NCBI GenBank assembly: GCA_001600615.1
Contig: BCKK01000002.1
Coordinates: 2,076,809 to 2,140,808, forward strand
Direction: 5' to 3'
Source of the DNA: Dioszegia crocea
Taxonomy: Eukaryota > Basidiomycota > Tremellomycetes > Tremellales > Bulleribasidiaceae
Length of the DNA stretch: 64,000 nucleotides
The position numbers were made by a program, and so were the translations under genes. Positions 1 to 11,746 of this stretch are shown one piece after another (the stretch's first letter is position 1; each line of letters starts with the position of its first letter). Below the pieces are notes generated by a model. That model had not been told where the DNA came from and made no database searches. It saw nothing but the letters and a program-made list of their open reading frames with translations.

Positions 1-3000
1 CTTCGTATCAGAAGTCAAGCGTCGTACGGCAGCGTTTGCTCTCGGCGCCTCCTTGGCTATCAGTAAAGGCCTTCGGCATCCCGCCTCAGCTTATCTCATG
101 TCCGTGTATGCTTTGACGGCGCCGAATATAGACGTTAAAGCGCCGTGCTCGAGGCTGGCCCAAACGTTGGCCCAAATGCGACCGACATCGTGGCTCACAA
201 GCAACACACTCGTGGTTACATCAGCCATGGCGCATGTGAGTGATTTTGTTAGTGACGTAGCTGAATGTAGCATTGGAGACCTCTCGAAGAGACCCAAGAT
301 GAATCCACTCTCGCATTTGACTTATCATCAGCCTTGGGCAATTTCGAACTCGCCGCATATGTCTTTGCGCTTGACCTTGCCGCAAGGCGATTCTCCAAGC
401 GAAAGCAGGATGTACAGTTGGCCATCACGCGATACCAGACCATGAGAGAGCACCTTTCGCCAGCGAGTCGAATACTCGTACATGCTCGTACGTTTTCCCT
501 CAAATTCAGGCTGACGTCGTAGCGCTTCAGTATAGTATCAAGCTACTGGAACCCTTCACAGACTCGCCGTGGGAGCTACCCGGACGAATTCTTCTCGCTT
601 CAGAGGTCGAGAATATCGACCACCTCTCTCTGCACCAAGCAATATGTGCGACACTGTCGCTGCGACTTGCGATCCTGTTCGACGCACCTCTCTCCATCCA
701 GCAGACCATCGTCGATAATACCTGGCATCTGTATCCGGCAGCTCTGGGTACTGTCTACGGCGCCGAATGGGCATTCCTGATCGCTATCGTTCTATTGCGC
801 AACGGAAAGGATGACAGTCGATTGGGGGTCTGCCTAAAGGATGTGGAGAGCACGGCGCAAAGATGTAAGCCTTAGCTAGGACAAGCTGACGATAGCGTAT
901 AGCTTTGCCCTTCGATCTGAATTCCTGGATCGCCTACAATCCTTTGGCACGTTTTCCCTCGACGTGCTGGAGTTAGCAGATTCGTTCATCTCGATACTAG
1001 AGCTCGAAGGGGAATATACGCTTGCCGCTATGGTGAACTTATTTCTCGCTGGCTCTATCGCAGCTTCACCCTACAGCGAGAAGTTGGGCTCAGGGTATAT
1101 TTTGGCAGCTTTCGAAGCTTTCAAGAATGCCGAAATGCCCTCTGTATGTCACTCGATGAAGGTCAAGTACCGCTTCTGCCCTTCGCCGCCGGACACCCTG
1201 CCCTACCTGGAGCTTGGCGCAGCGCCACCGACATTCCAGCGATCGGCTACTGCGGCCAGTCAAGATACGTCGAACTCGACGACGACGAGTGCTAAAGCCA
1301 AGGACAACAAAGGCGATCCTTTAGATGCGTTGACGTGAGTACGATATGTGACAGGACTGACATGTGTAGTCTAATGCGATCTTCCCTCGTGTTGGCTTCG
1401 GAGCAAGACCCCGAGGTGTTACTGTGCACTCTGCTCCGAATCTCTTGCCAATTCGCCCGTGCGGACTACGCCGCTATCGCTTTGTGCAGCGATGGTGACC
1501 ACTCACAGCTCAGATTGCGAGCGGCCGGACGAGCTGGGCGGATCCTTTCGCACGATTTGCACATCAACGATATTCAGGATCAGTATATATGCCCAGCGGT
1601 ATACATGTTACACGTTTCGAGGAGCGGAAGAGTGAGTCCGTCACATGGCTCAACTGATGACAGACACTTCACCGTGTTGATGAGGGCCGAATTCGTCTCG
1701 ATCCCTTCTATGAAGGGAAACCACCAAAGAGTCTACTCTGCCTACCAATCTCCAACCGTGGTGTACAAGTCGGCGTCATCCTGCTTTCCTCATCGTCGAC
1801 AACTTCTGCTCAGCTCGAGTCAGGGAACGCCAGGGAGGTCATTTCGGCGTTGGCGACTTTGGCGATCTCCACTACTCTCAACCACTCCTTCACCCAAAGG
1901 CTTCAGGAAGAGGTAGACCAACGTACCCAAGCACTCAACACTGCGTTACAAGCTAAAACCGCTTTCTTGTCTCAGACATCACATGACCTTAGAACACCCC
2001 TATCCGCTGTTTTGGTGAGTTGATTCCGTGTACCGTGCTGACATCAGGGACTCTCCGCTGTATTGGAAGCGTCTCCGGGTCTTACCCAGGTGCAACGCGA
2101 GCACCTACGAACCATCATTCTCTCTGGTGAAGATCTCCTCGGACTTATCAACAACATTCTCGATCTCTCTCGCCTGGAGTCTCAATCCGTCACTCTCGAG
2201 CACATCCCCTTCAATCTTCGCGATCTCGTCGAAGGAGCCTTAGACATCATCGCGACGACTGCTCACAAAAAGGACATCGAAGTCTCGCTCATCAATGCCG
2301 TTCAGACCGATCCCCCAGAACTCGTGGGCGACGGTTTCAGGGTGAAGCAAATCTTGATGAACTTGCTCAGCAATGCGGTCAAATTCACCTCGAACGGGGG
2401 CGTTACCGTGCACTGGAATCATGAATGCACAGTCGATAACAAGTGCAAACTGACTGTCGCAATTCGCGACACCGGCATCGGTATTCCAGAAGGCAAGATG
2501 GACAAGCTTTTTCGGAGCTTTTCCCAGGTGGAAGACAGCACGTCGAGAAGTTACGGCGGCAGTGGCCTAGGTTTGGTCATTTCAAGGAATCTGGCGGAAT
2601 TGCTCGGCGGAACATGTTATGCTACGAGCGAGTATGGCCAGGGTAGCGTTTTCACCTTTTCATTCACCACCGACATCGCCCATCGCCGGCCCATGGAGTA
2701 CATCAGGTTCCCAGAGCCTAAGTAAGTCCGAGATTTGGTCGCGCTGATAGGCAGAAGCTGCTTTACTCTGTGTCGCGCAGGGCCTTGGTGGGATATGTTG
2801 GAGCAAAAGTGAGTGCTCTTTTGACTTTGCTCACACCAGTCTCTCGGTCTTGAACTGTGCCCCTGTGCGCTTTGCGGCTTCTCCTGACATGTGTCTGAAG
2901 GCCGGGGAGCACGATGGACTAAACTCGAAGGTCAATTTTGACATCGTCATGATTGACACTCAACTCGTGGATGGGGGCACATTGGAGAAGATGCAGAAGC

Positions 3001-3774
3001 TTCAGCCAAACGCAAAGGTAGGCTTGGAGATGAGATGCGCTAATCCAGTTTATCTATCTGGTTCGCGGTATCGACTTGGCATCGGCGATGAAAAAGTTCA
3101 GCATCACAGTGAGTTGCCTAGTAAGCTGTTCGCTGACGATAGCGCGAGTCTATCATCGCCCGACCTATAAAATTCTCATCACTCTATTCGGCAGTCATAT
3201 CCGCAAATCAGGACGGCGACATGCCGCAGATTCCGGAGACGCCAGCGGACATCGCCAGCAAGAAGAAGAAAGTCAACAAGAATCTAGCCAAGGTGAGTTT
3301 AGACTTGAGCCTGGCTGAATGTAGAAATGTCCACTCAAGATACTGCTCGTGGACGACAACGCTGTCAACGTATTGGTCGGTCGCCGTATCTTGTCGATGC
3401 TCGGATACGAAGCCGTCGAATCTGCCGAACACGGCCAGGAGGCGGTGGAGATGGCAGAGAAGAACCCGTATCAATTGATTCTCATGGATCTACAGATGCC
3501 TGTGCTCGACGGATTTGCGGCAATGCAAAGGATCCAAGCGAGTCCGCTTGCGGGAGATCCTCGCGTGGTCATTCTGACTGCCGATGCTCAACCGGTACGT
3601 AAAAGGGCCATCGAACCAGCACAGACTACTCCAGCGGAATCGTAGCTGATGCAGCAGGAGGTTCGGAGTCGGTGTATCGAGGGTGGAGCTTTCGATCACA
3701 TGACAAAGCCACTCAATATACCGAAGTTGGAGACGATTCTCGCATCCGCATATCGTTCTTTGCACTCTCCTTGA
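1..3774 (+). CDS. Hybrid histidine kinase, fungal group X-like (5'-truncated by window edge)
   Basis: Partial gene that continues upstream of the window. After splicing (first visible intron 236-270) the protein shows a helical region of the type that follows the AAA/ATPase part of Chk1/Mak/Phk kinases, then a GAF domain (about 1380-1850), HisKA with the phospho-acceptor box SQTSHDLRTPLSAVL (about 1975-2015), and HATPase_c with N box (LLSNAVKF), DTGIGIP and GGSGLGL (2340-2600). A degenerate receiver-like segment with MIDTQ (about 2850-3180) follows, then a canonical receiver (3349-3774) with VDDN, phospho-Asp in LMDLQMP and the KPL lysine. No membrane segment is visible, so it is probably cytosolic. 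It should relay phosphate through an HPt protein to Skn7/Ssk1-type regulators. The group X assignment rests on the domain order and the pre-GAF helical region; the expected N-terminal kinase-like and AAA parts lie outside. The final exon is joined through an intron beginning near 3596 and ends at TGA 3772-3774. Confidence 0.88.
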
Positions 3775-4467
3775 TGGCATCTAGTAGTCGAGGATGGCCC
3801 GTGAGTTGACTTTCATGGATGGCTAGCTTCTCCAGCTAATCCATGTAGACTGAGTGAGGGCACCACCTGTGGGCGTGTATCTATGGAACAGCTTGCAATG
3901 GCTAGTTGACAAAATGATGTGGAGACGGCGGAAGGTGGCTATCGCTGCGGAAATGTAGAAATTAGGGTCGTGGACTGTATCTAAAACCAATCTATCTTGC
4001 ATTGTCTTCCAAATTTGATTGTTCACCTAACACATTATAAGTTGTAAGCTGGGTGCACGACTATGTACAAGCTTGCAGCGCTCTACTGCTCTAAGCAGTC
4101 TCTAAGCGTTGACATTGAAATTTGAGCGCTGGCTTGGCGCCCTTCGCCGGTCCGAACGGAATCGGCCGTTCGGCGCCGAGATGCCGGAAACAAGGAATGT
4201 GGGGTGACGCAATCGAATACGTCGTCCGAAAGATTTCCGAAGACGAGGGCGTAGAGGGGTTTCAACATCTTCCTTGTGCTTCCTCGACTGTTCCTCGAGC
4301 CGGAGTTTGGGTAGGACTGTGGGGCCACCTGGCCTTCACCTTTAACTTCCGACTTGCCCCGTCTGCCCCGGGCTGGAGGTCGGATATGCGGACCGGGGAA
4401 GACATAAGAAGTGCTTTGGCGAGGTTTGGTCCGGCTTCGCTTGCCTTCTCCACAATCATCTTTTACC
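3775..4467. other. Intergenic, 693 bp, promoter of the MFS permease
   Basis: No supported gene. The minus-strand open frame here overlaps the permease start and has no recognisable features. The only structure I see is a CCG-type inverted repeat at 4152-4173, described separately. Confidence 0.5.
4152..4173. promoter_or_regulatory. CCG-type inverted repeat upstream of MFS permease
   Basis: Perfect 8-bp arms CCGAACGG and CCGTTCGG separated by 6 bp, about 295 bp before the permease ATG. Zn2Cys6 dimers commonly bind inverted CCG/CGG triplets, and a Zn2Cys6 gene is the next gene downstream. The role is inferred. Confidence 0.4.
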
Positions 4468-6478
4468 ATGGCGATTAACGACAAACCCCTCAAACCGGAC
4501 TCCATTCACGTCGAGCGCCACTCTGACTCCGATGCCGCATCTGGACATACTCGTACGGATGTCGAAGGGCACCCCAGCAAGCTGGCCGAGACGGCTACTA
4601 CCGGGGGAGATGTCGGGGCGGTTTGGTTATCTGAATATGATGGACATCGTCCAGAGTTGACAGACGAGAATAGTAGGGCTGTGCAATGGAAGATTGATAC
4701 TCGCCTGCTCCCTATCATTTTCGCCATCTACTTCTGCCAGCAATTGGATAAATCTTCAATGTAAGTACAGGGAGAGTATCCTTCGCTAATCTGGACAGCT
4801 CCTTCGCCGCAGTGTTTGGGTTCCAAACCGATGCTGGACTTCAGTATGTTGCTTTCTCCTATAATCAGGATCCCAGCTAAGTCAACAGGGGATCCGAATA
4901 CTCTTGGCTCTCGTCCATCATCTATTTTGCCCAATTAGTCTTCCAGCCCCTCTCAGTCTACGCCCTTGTCAAATTCCCTGTCAACTACTGGGTGTGCTTC
5001 TGCTTCTTCGGATGGGGCATCAGCTGCATGATTCTCGCGGCGTTCAAAAGCTTTCCTGGTCTCTTGGTGTTCAGATTCATCTTGGGTGCATTCGAGGCGT
5101 CTATTGTAAGTCCGTACCTCCCATCACCGCGGCAGGGATAATCTGACATCTACAGAGCCCTTCCATGATCGTGATTGTTTCCATGTGGTGGACACGTCGG
5201 GAGGTGAGTTTCGGACTGAAGCTTGCTGATGATTTAGCAACCAATGCGAAACAACATTTGGTATTCCGCCAACGTGAGTCAGAAGCACCATGCACCATAT
5301 GCCTTGCTGAAGTGTTCAGGGCATAGCTTTGATCCTAGGTTCACTCCTCTCCTATGGTCTAGCGAGCTGGACAACCAGCCTCTTCACCTACCAGCTGATC
5401 TTCCTCTTCTCCGGCGCAATGTAAGTCTTGGGAATTTGTAACCGCTAGTTCGTTGCTTATGAATAGTGCTATCATCATTGCGGTCCCTACTGTCTTCTTC
5501 CTCCCAGGCCATCCCACCCGTACACGTTGGCTCAATGGCGAAGAGACATACATCGCCTTGGAGCGTGTCCGACTGAACAACACCGGCACGCAAAATAACG
5601 AATTCAAGTGGGATCAGGTCAGGGAGTGTTTGACTGATCTGAAGACCTGGGGATATGTCTTGATGAGTGAGTAGTCTTGTGTGTAATTGCTACTTTGCGC
5701 TGATACACAGTCTTCTGTGTATCATTCGTTTCGGGCGGTATCGGCGCTTTCGGCCCCCTCATCCTTCAGGGCTTCGGCCTAAATCCGTTCCAAACCATCC
5801 TTTACAACATGATACCTGGAGCTATAGGGATCGTCGCCAACATCATCGCCGCCTACTTCGTCCAGACGACCAAGCGCAAGTCTCCAATCCTGCTCGGTAT
5901 CCTCGTCTTCCCCGTGGCAGCCGCTGCCGCGTTGTATGCCCTCCCACGCGGCGACCAATATCGACAGCAACTCTTGGCAGTATACTTCATCCTCCAGATC
6001 TTCCAGCCGCTTACTCCGATCATTTTCTCATGGACCTTTGCGAATTGCGGGGGGTACACGAAGAAGACCACAACCACCGGAGTGTTATACATTGGTCTCT
6101 GCCTCGGAAACATCGTCGGCCCACAGGTTTACCTCAAGCCGGAAGCGCCCTACTACCGAACTGTAAGCGTGATAGTTGGACCTCTTGCTGATTATGTAGG
6201 GGCTGACTGCCAATCTCGTCGTGCTCTGTATCATGTTCGGAGTCGTCATTCTCCAAACTCTCTACCTCACCTATCTCAACAAACGAAACGACCGTCGTCG
6301 AATTGCGTCGGGTAGGACCGGAAGGAATGTTGACTACTCCCTCGAGAGATCGAGTGACTGGGCAAAGATCCGGGCGGCCGAGGCTGAGAGGAACACTGCG
6401 CAGGGTGGTGTGTCGGCGGAGGTATATATATTGGACATAACGGACCTGAAAAACGAAGATTTCATTTATTCTTTGTGA
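4468..6478 (+). CDS. MFS anion:cation symporter, allantoate permease (Dal5) type
   Basis: Multi-exon gene for a plasma-membrane transporter of about 500 residues. After a hydrophilic N-terminus (about 80 residues) comes the family signature around the first helix (LLPIIFAIYFCQQLDKSS), then VFGFQTD, a helix pair ending in FRFILGAFEA, and SMWWTRREQP. A central cytoplasmic loop is followed by six more helices (ILQGFGLNPFQTILYNMIPG, GGYTKKTTTTG, GNIVGPQ). These are hallmarks of the Dal5/Tna1/Vht1-type anion:cation symporter family, which moves organic anions such as allantoate, nicotinate, pantothenate or short peptides with protons. Start chosen at ATG 4468 (context ACCATGG). A longer in-frame start lies upstream at 4411 but would only add an unusual basic leader. 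The gene is convergent with a Zn2Cys6 factor that could regulate it. Substrate cannot be read from sequence. Confidence 0.88.
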
Positions 6479-6817
6479 TTGAGCGCTACTAGAGCAGATA
6501 GATAGATAGCCTAGACATGTCAGAAGTACATGAGGCACCTTGTAAAAGCCTAGAGGCACGTGTACAAGAGAGGCCATCCGCGTATGTTAAGAGAGACAAT
6601 TGCGCAGTGGCAGGTCTGAGATCTGAAACAAGGAATGAGTTGTCCTAAGATTACGTAACCGTAATTACGTCGGGAAATCTGGCGAGTTTGTCGTTCCTTT
6701 CCATCGCCACTCACTTGTGCAAGTGAAGGCCATTTCCCGCACGGGAAATATGGGCTTGCAGATCCAGCAACTTTCACAAGATATCATTCCGGGGGCTACA
6801 TCAAAGACACCACGACA
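6479..6817. other. Intergenic between convergent genes
   Basis: Shared 3' region of the permease and the Zn2Cys6 gene. It contains a short GATA tandem (gatagatagatag near 6498) and a palindromic TTACGTAA core (about 6652). No gene is supported. Confidence 0.4.
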
Positions 6818-9800
6818 TTACCACCAGCCAACGGGGGCTCCGGTCATCCCAGGACTGGTCTCATTACGTTCTGGCGCTCTACTTCCCGAGTCGGACTGCT
6901 GCTCCCCGCTGTTGTCGTATCTTGCCGCATCAATCGAGTTTGAAAGGGAAGAAGGAGAAAGAAATCCTTGCAAGGGGTAATCCTCTTGTGCTCCCGTTTG
7001 GGCAGGATTGAGGTTGTTGATGACGTCTGAGTCTATTACTCATCAGAGGAATTCCCATATTCAAGGAAACAGAACGGCTTACCTAGGGGAGGGAACGGGT
7101 ACCAGGGATCGAATCCGAAGTTCTGGGATATGGCGCCGGTGACATGTGATAATTCCCCATCGTGATTCTGGTAAATCAGCACACTGGATCCTACTAGAAC
7201 CACACGCCTCATCTACTCACGTAGCCAAAGCCCGCCCCTCCGCTGGCCCAGCCTCCTTGGTCTTCGCTGAACAGCTGCTCCGCAAGCCCGAAATCCAACT
7301 CTGGCAGACCCAAGCCATTAGACATTTCCGATCCTTGGTTTGGCGAGAATCCGGCGAACATGCCCTCTGTGTTCGGTCCCGGCGAAGGTAGCTGTGGCTG
7401 AGCGGATCCCAATTGAGCAGGCGTGAAGGAGGAAGGCGGCAGTCTCGCGTTGACGCGAGTAGGGGATGGAAGTCGAGATGGAGGCGGGAGCACGTGTTTC
7501 TTCCGGGCTTTCAACAAGATGTCGCGCAGAAGCTGAGCATGTTGGAATCCGGGCACTGGGAGTCAGCACAGGCGCAAGGCAAAACTTACCATTTGACAGC
7601 GTTTTCGCACACTGCTCTACGTCCCGTCCGACCTGCCTGAGGTTCACAACTTCGGGGACCAAGCTTGACATGCGGATCAAGAATCTCGCAACGAAAGCAA
7701 AATTCAGGTGGGTGTTTGAATTGGCGTATCTGAAGCGGTCCAGGTACTGTCATCAGCCGCTTTCTTGCTCTTGTACGTACTTGTTTGCCCTTCTCACCGC
7801 GGAACGCGGTGTTCATGAGAGTTTCGGCAGCTTTGACAGCCTTGAGCAAAAAGCCTTGACGCTCCTCCGACAGTAGCGCCACGTCGCGCTTAGAGCGCAC
7901 ACCATTGAGGATGAGGGAGTTGCAGTAGATACTGCATGTCAGCTTCGAGCTACTCAGATACTCACTCAGTTCCGCAAAGCATTGTGGTCACTGCTCATCA
8001 GCTTGACTCGACTGCGGGTGATATTAACTTACAAGTTACTCGTAAGAGAGCATCTGCGGCATAGCCTTTTCGCTCTACGGATCAGCCAATCAAAGGCCTT
8101 GAACCTACCATAGTAATCATCCCAGTAGCTAAACCAAACTGCAAACTCCTTGTTGACATCTCGTAGCTTTTGATCAAGGTCGGGAATGTTGCTCGTCGAC
8201 GGCCATAGGATGAAAGGTGTGTGGAGGGGCACTAGCTTAAGCTCGCATCCCAACGCAGATACTTACGTCGAAGTGTTTGAAGCTCGCAGAACGTTACTAG
8301 ACGGCTATCCGTGGGGATCGTGAGAGGGTGCTCCAGCAGTCTCCGCGCGTCTTGAATAGACTCGAGGCTGATACCTATTGGTCGACCAGAATTGAAAGCC
8401 ATCCTGACATCTCAGCGCCAGCACCACTGACGACGAGGGCAAGACTCACTGAGCATCGGTTTTGTAAAGGGTAAGCCATGCTCTAGCTCCCACGACCAGC
8501 GGTCTCTCCTCCGACACCTCTCTCTGACTCTTCCCCCTTCCCATGCCAGTCTGTACCAAGTACGGAAGACACCTCCACAGTCCCATTTCCGTCGCGATTC
8601 GTAAGGCGTGTCCTCCGGGGCGGTAGATTGTGTCTCCCCATTGGGCCATAATGACTGCCTCGTCAGCTTGAAATCGGGCACCGCGGTGTATAACACACTT
8701 AGAGCTTGGACTACTTCAATCCTGGCAACAGGTGTGAATAATGTGCTCATTCCTGACGATCTTAGCAGTACTCCAGACGGGACTCACCGATTTTCTCCGC
8801 GTGTTCCCGAAGTTTGCCCTGCATCTCACTGACCGCCCCTCCGGCTTCCTCACATTTCATTCCGATGTATAAGATGGCAGCGATGGCAAATGGCGACCGC
8901 TGTCGCAGACTCAGGTCAGAAATGCCTTACCTGTCACTCACCTGGCCCAGGTATCTTGGTCGGGATCGAAGACCGGAATGTAAAAATGGCAATTCTGCAT
9001 GAACCTGTCGCTCAGTTTGTGCTAAAGACCGGTGCTTACGATTCAAACAGTCTCCTTCCGTGTTCCTCGCTTATCAAGCCGAGCTCGACCGGATCCTTGT
9101 GAGCGTGATTTTGACTGCCTCGCTGTACCGGCAATGCCCCCCTTAACCCGGTGTTGTCCTCCTGTATAGACCTCCGTCGTTTCTTCTCCGCACTCGGACC
9201 GTAATCGAAAGGGTGGGTCCGAGAGAGCGTGCGAGAGGCGCCCGCAGCCCTAGCACCATCAAGTATCCCCTCTTCCAAAGTAGCAGTCTCGTCCTTGCTG
9301 AGTTGATTGTCTGCCTTCAAGCGAGCCGCTTCAGCCAGAGACAACATGGATCTCCAAGGGCCAGGGAAAGCAGAAGACGCAAGGACAGGATCAGGATCAT
9401 CCTCATCCGATGAATAAGGTGAATTTGGAAGCTGTGTCCCGTTTTCATATGGGCGTTTGTGTCGGGGCGGCTGAAGCAGCTGGAGCGCTGAGTTCCTCGT
9501 CGTATCATATACCTGGCGATTGGACGACGATTGAGAAGCGGCTTTCGGCTGGCCCTGCCCATGTGACGGCCCTGAACTCCCTTCACCGTACTGCCCCGTC
9601 CCTCGGCGGTATTGCCCTTCTATTGTTGAGAGGCTAAACATCGCTGGCTCTGGGACAGACTCTTCGGATGAAGTGAGGCGCGAGGTATCAGGGACGGCGA
9701 AAGACAGAGCTTCCATCTGTGGGCGTGATGGAGTGGGTTGAGGCTGGACATTGGCGCGTTGCAGCTGGAGGAGTTCGGTGAGGGAGGACTGAAATGTAGA

Positions 9801-10169
9801 CATTTGCGACTCGACCACTTTCAAGCGACTGCTTATTTAGCTCACGAAGTCTCATGCTGACTTTTGACTGACTCTTCCACTCTGGTAGCTTTGCTCTTTC
9901 GGGTCCCGCCAAAAGTACAAGCATGACCACCTTGCTTGCACCTGTTGCAAGGGGGGTTTTCCTTGTTGATGCACCGCATTTTCATCCGATGACAATAGTC
10001 CTATGAATCAGCTTAGAGTTGGTGCACAGCTTACACATGCTCCTATATGATCAGCTCATCCTCCATATCTGCCCTAAGAGTACTTACGCTTGCTGACGGC
10101 CTTGACATTGTCTTCTCCGTCCTCGGCGCCTGAGTCATCTTCCGGGGATGACATCTTCGCGCTGGGCAT
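6818..10169 (-). CDS. Zn2Cys6 transcription factor with fungal_trans domain
   Basis: Starts at ATG 10169 with a short acidic leader, then the zinc cluster CDYCHRMKMRC ... CNRC ... C, which is only complete when an 8-nt exon (10035-10042) is spliced between introns 10043-10087 and 10001-10034. A Ser/Gln-rich linker follows (about residues 60-320, from 9880 to 9040), with a basic patch near AEKKRRRS. The fungal-specific transcription factor domain (about 8950-7600) includes the typical GHALRIATEMGLWR segment. The C-terminus is Pro/Gly rich and ends GAPVGWW at 6818. It should be a nuclear DNA-binding regulator of a metabolic pathway; the adjacent Dal5-type permease and the CCG inverted repeat in its promoter suggest a local target (inference). 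Middle exon boundaries are approximate. Confidence 0.85.
10035..10042 (-). other. 8-nt microexon inside the zinc-cluster coding region
   Basis: On the minus strand GAGCATGT lies between two GT-AG introns of 45 and 34 nt, both ending in a ctgat-branch/AG pattern. Including it gives SKRACDYCHRMKMRC, a correct first half of a Zn2Cys6 cluster. Skipping it shifts the frame and removes the first cysteine. Confidence 0.8.
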
Positions 10170-10495
10170 TTCGTTGGACGCTTCAGTACTTCGCTAGAAC
10201 TTTGTATGACAGAAAGAGTGCGCTCGTCGTGATGACAATAGCAGTGTCCAGTGCTGCCCGTCACAGGGACTGTTCCCAAGTAAGAGAATATAGGAGAATA
10301 GAACAAATCATGGTCCACAGGTGCCCCAGGCACGGCCCGGATCTAGCCGGAGATGTTTGACATCTCTGACTGGTACCGCGGTACCGGTTGTGCTTAGGGA
10401 TGATTCGGAATCCTTCAATTACAAAAACGTATCCATGCAGAGTCCATAGGCCGCATATACTAGCACGTCGACTCTTTCTACTACATCCAGCAGCC
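10170..10495. other. Intergenic, promoter of the Zn2Cys6 gene
   Basis: Lies between the start of the 6818-10169 gene and the end of the YeeE-type gene; both are on the minus strand. Holds the 14-bp palindrome at 10372; nothing else is recognised. Confidence 0.4.
10372..10385. promoter_or_regulatory. Perfect 14-bp palindrome GGTACCGCGGTACC
   Basis: Located about 205 bp upstream of the Zn2Cys6 start codon (10169). Its core CCGCGG resembles zero-spacer zinc-cluster dimer sites. Autoregulation is possible but not shown. Confidence 0.35.
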
Positions 10496-11746
10496 TCAGA
10501 CCGCCCTTCCTAGCCTCATGCCGAACGCCATACTCGACAAAAAGAGGACGAGGCCCGCGACTGCATTCTTCTCCACCCTTAGACCTTGCTCCCACAACAC
10601 GCTCCCCATGCCTACGATGGCTGGCCCCGGGCATACACCTCCCAGTCCCCACCCTGCGCCAAACATCGCAGCTCCAGCGATCAGCCTCCAATCGATGTCT
10701 CTTCTTGTTGGCACCCGCCACTGGGCCCAAGGGTACCGAGGCTTAGGAGCAGCTAAGCTGCCGCCTTTCTGCTTCTTTGTGAAGCGCCGATAGGCAAGTG
10801 CGTTGGGTATGACGCCGCCGAGGAAGACCATAGCTAGACTGGGGTCCCATTGTGCAAGTGGTGAGATGCGAAGGAATGACAGAACTTTGAGAGGGTTTGC
10901 CATACCGCTCATGATTAGGCCCATCCCGAAGGTCCAGCCGGCAAGGAGGTAGGGGAGTAGTTGAAGAGTTGGGGACGGTGATGCTGGGAGAATACGGCGG
11001 AGGATTCTGCGAGAGCTGTACGCCATCAAGAGAGGGGCGAACAGCCAGGGAAGAGATTCGAGGGTTGGAAACACTGGGATATATGATGCCTCCGCTACGA
11101 GCTTCGAGGCGTTAGGGATGTTCATGGGGAAGAGATAGGTCGTAAACATTGCCACAGGGAAGAACGTGGCTGTGGCGATTATCGACCGTGGAGAGAGCCG
11201 GGAGGCGCCGCATAGGAAATGGCCACTGAATGATCAGTCCGATATATTCAGAGCAGTGAGGAGCCGTACCTGGTACATCCTGAGCCCAACTGGTCGATTA
11301 GCAGAGTCTTCATATATCGCACGAGGATTGTAATGAGAACTCACTCTGCTTCCTGCCCCTACTAGAACTCCAGCAAGAACCAGCCTGCCCATCCCCATTC
11401 CATCTTCAATGGTTCTCCAACTCCTTACCGCAGTGACCGCACTACTCAGAGCTTCACCGCTCTGTTCTGGGGTGATGACACCGGCAATTACAGGTGCAAG
11501 GACCATGCCTGCGACCGTCGCGAAGCGCCAGTACTGTTCAACCCAATCCTTGTCGCTAGTCAATCGTTTCCCCTTTCCGCTCTTTTCTTCGATGGTCGGC
11601 TTAGAGCTCTTGCTGCCCCATATCAGGCCGTCGACGATCCCTGATACACCCAGGACTGTCCCTGTGTCCTCTAGCAGCGCGCTGGTGGACATGTGCAGGA
11701 GGTAGCCCCCAAGGAAGGTCTCCACTGGCGTGAAGAAAGTTTGCAT
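10496..11746 (-). CDS. YeeE/YedE-type sulfur-compound transporter (TsuA-like)
   Basis: Three exons (complement of 11345-11746, 11270-11289, 10496-11225) give 383 residues. The protein is polytopic with the two duplicated signatures of the YeeE/YedE (Sulf_transp) family: LGSGCTSGHFLCG in the first half and GWGLGGVCPGPA in the second, plus GMGLIMSGMANPLKVLSFL. Bacterial YeeE (TsuA) imports thiosulfate using conserved cysteines of these motifs, and these cysteines are present. The 20-nt middle exon encodes LGSGCTS, half of the first signature. The start at ATG 11746 gives a hydrophobic segment immediately. Predicted location is the plasma membrane or an organelle membrane; the substrate (thiosulfate or a related sulfur compound) is inferred from family. 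Confidence 0.88.
11270..11289 (-). other. 20-nt microexon encoding LGSGCTS of the YeeE signature
   Basis: Bounded by GT-AG introns 11226-11269 (44 nt) and 11290-11344 (55 nt). Without it the conserved GCTSGH cysteine motif is lost and the frame is broken. Confidence 0.85.

Noticed and set aside
4083..4505. 140-codon minus-strand frame
   Set aside because: Overlaps the permease start and promoter; basic, no motif, most likely chance.
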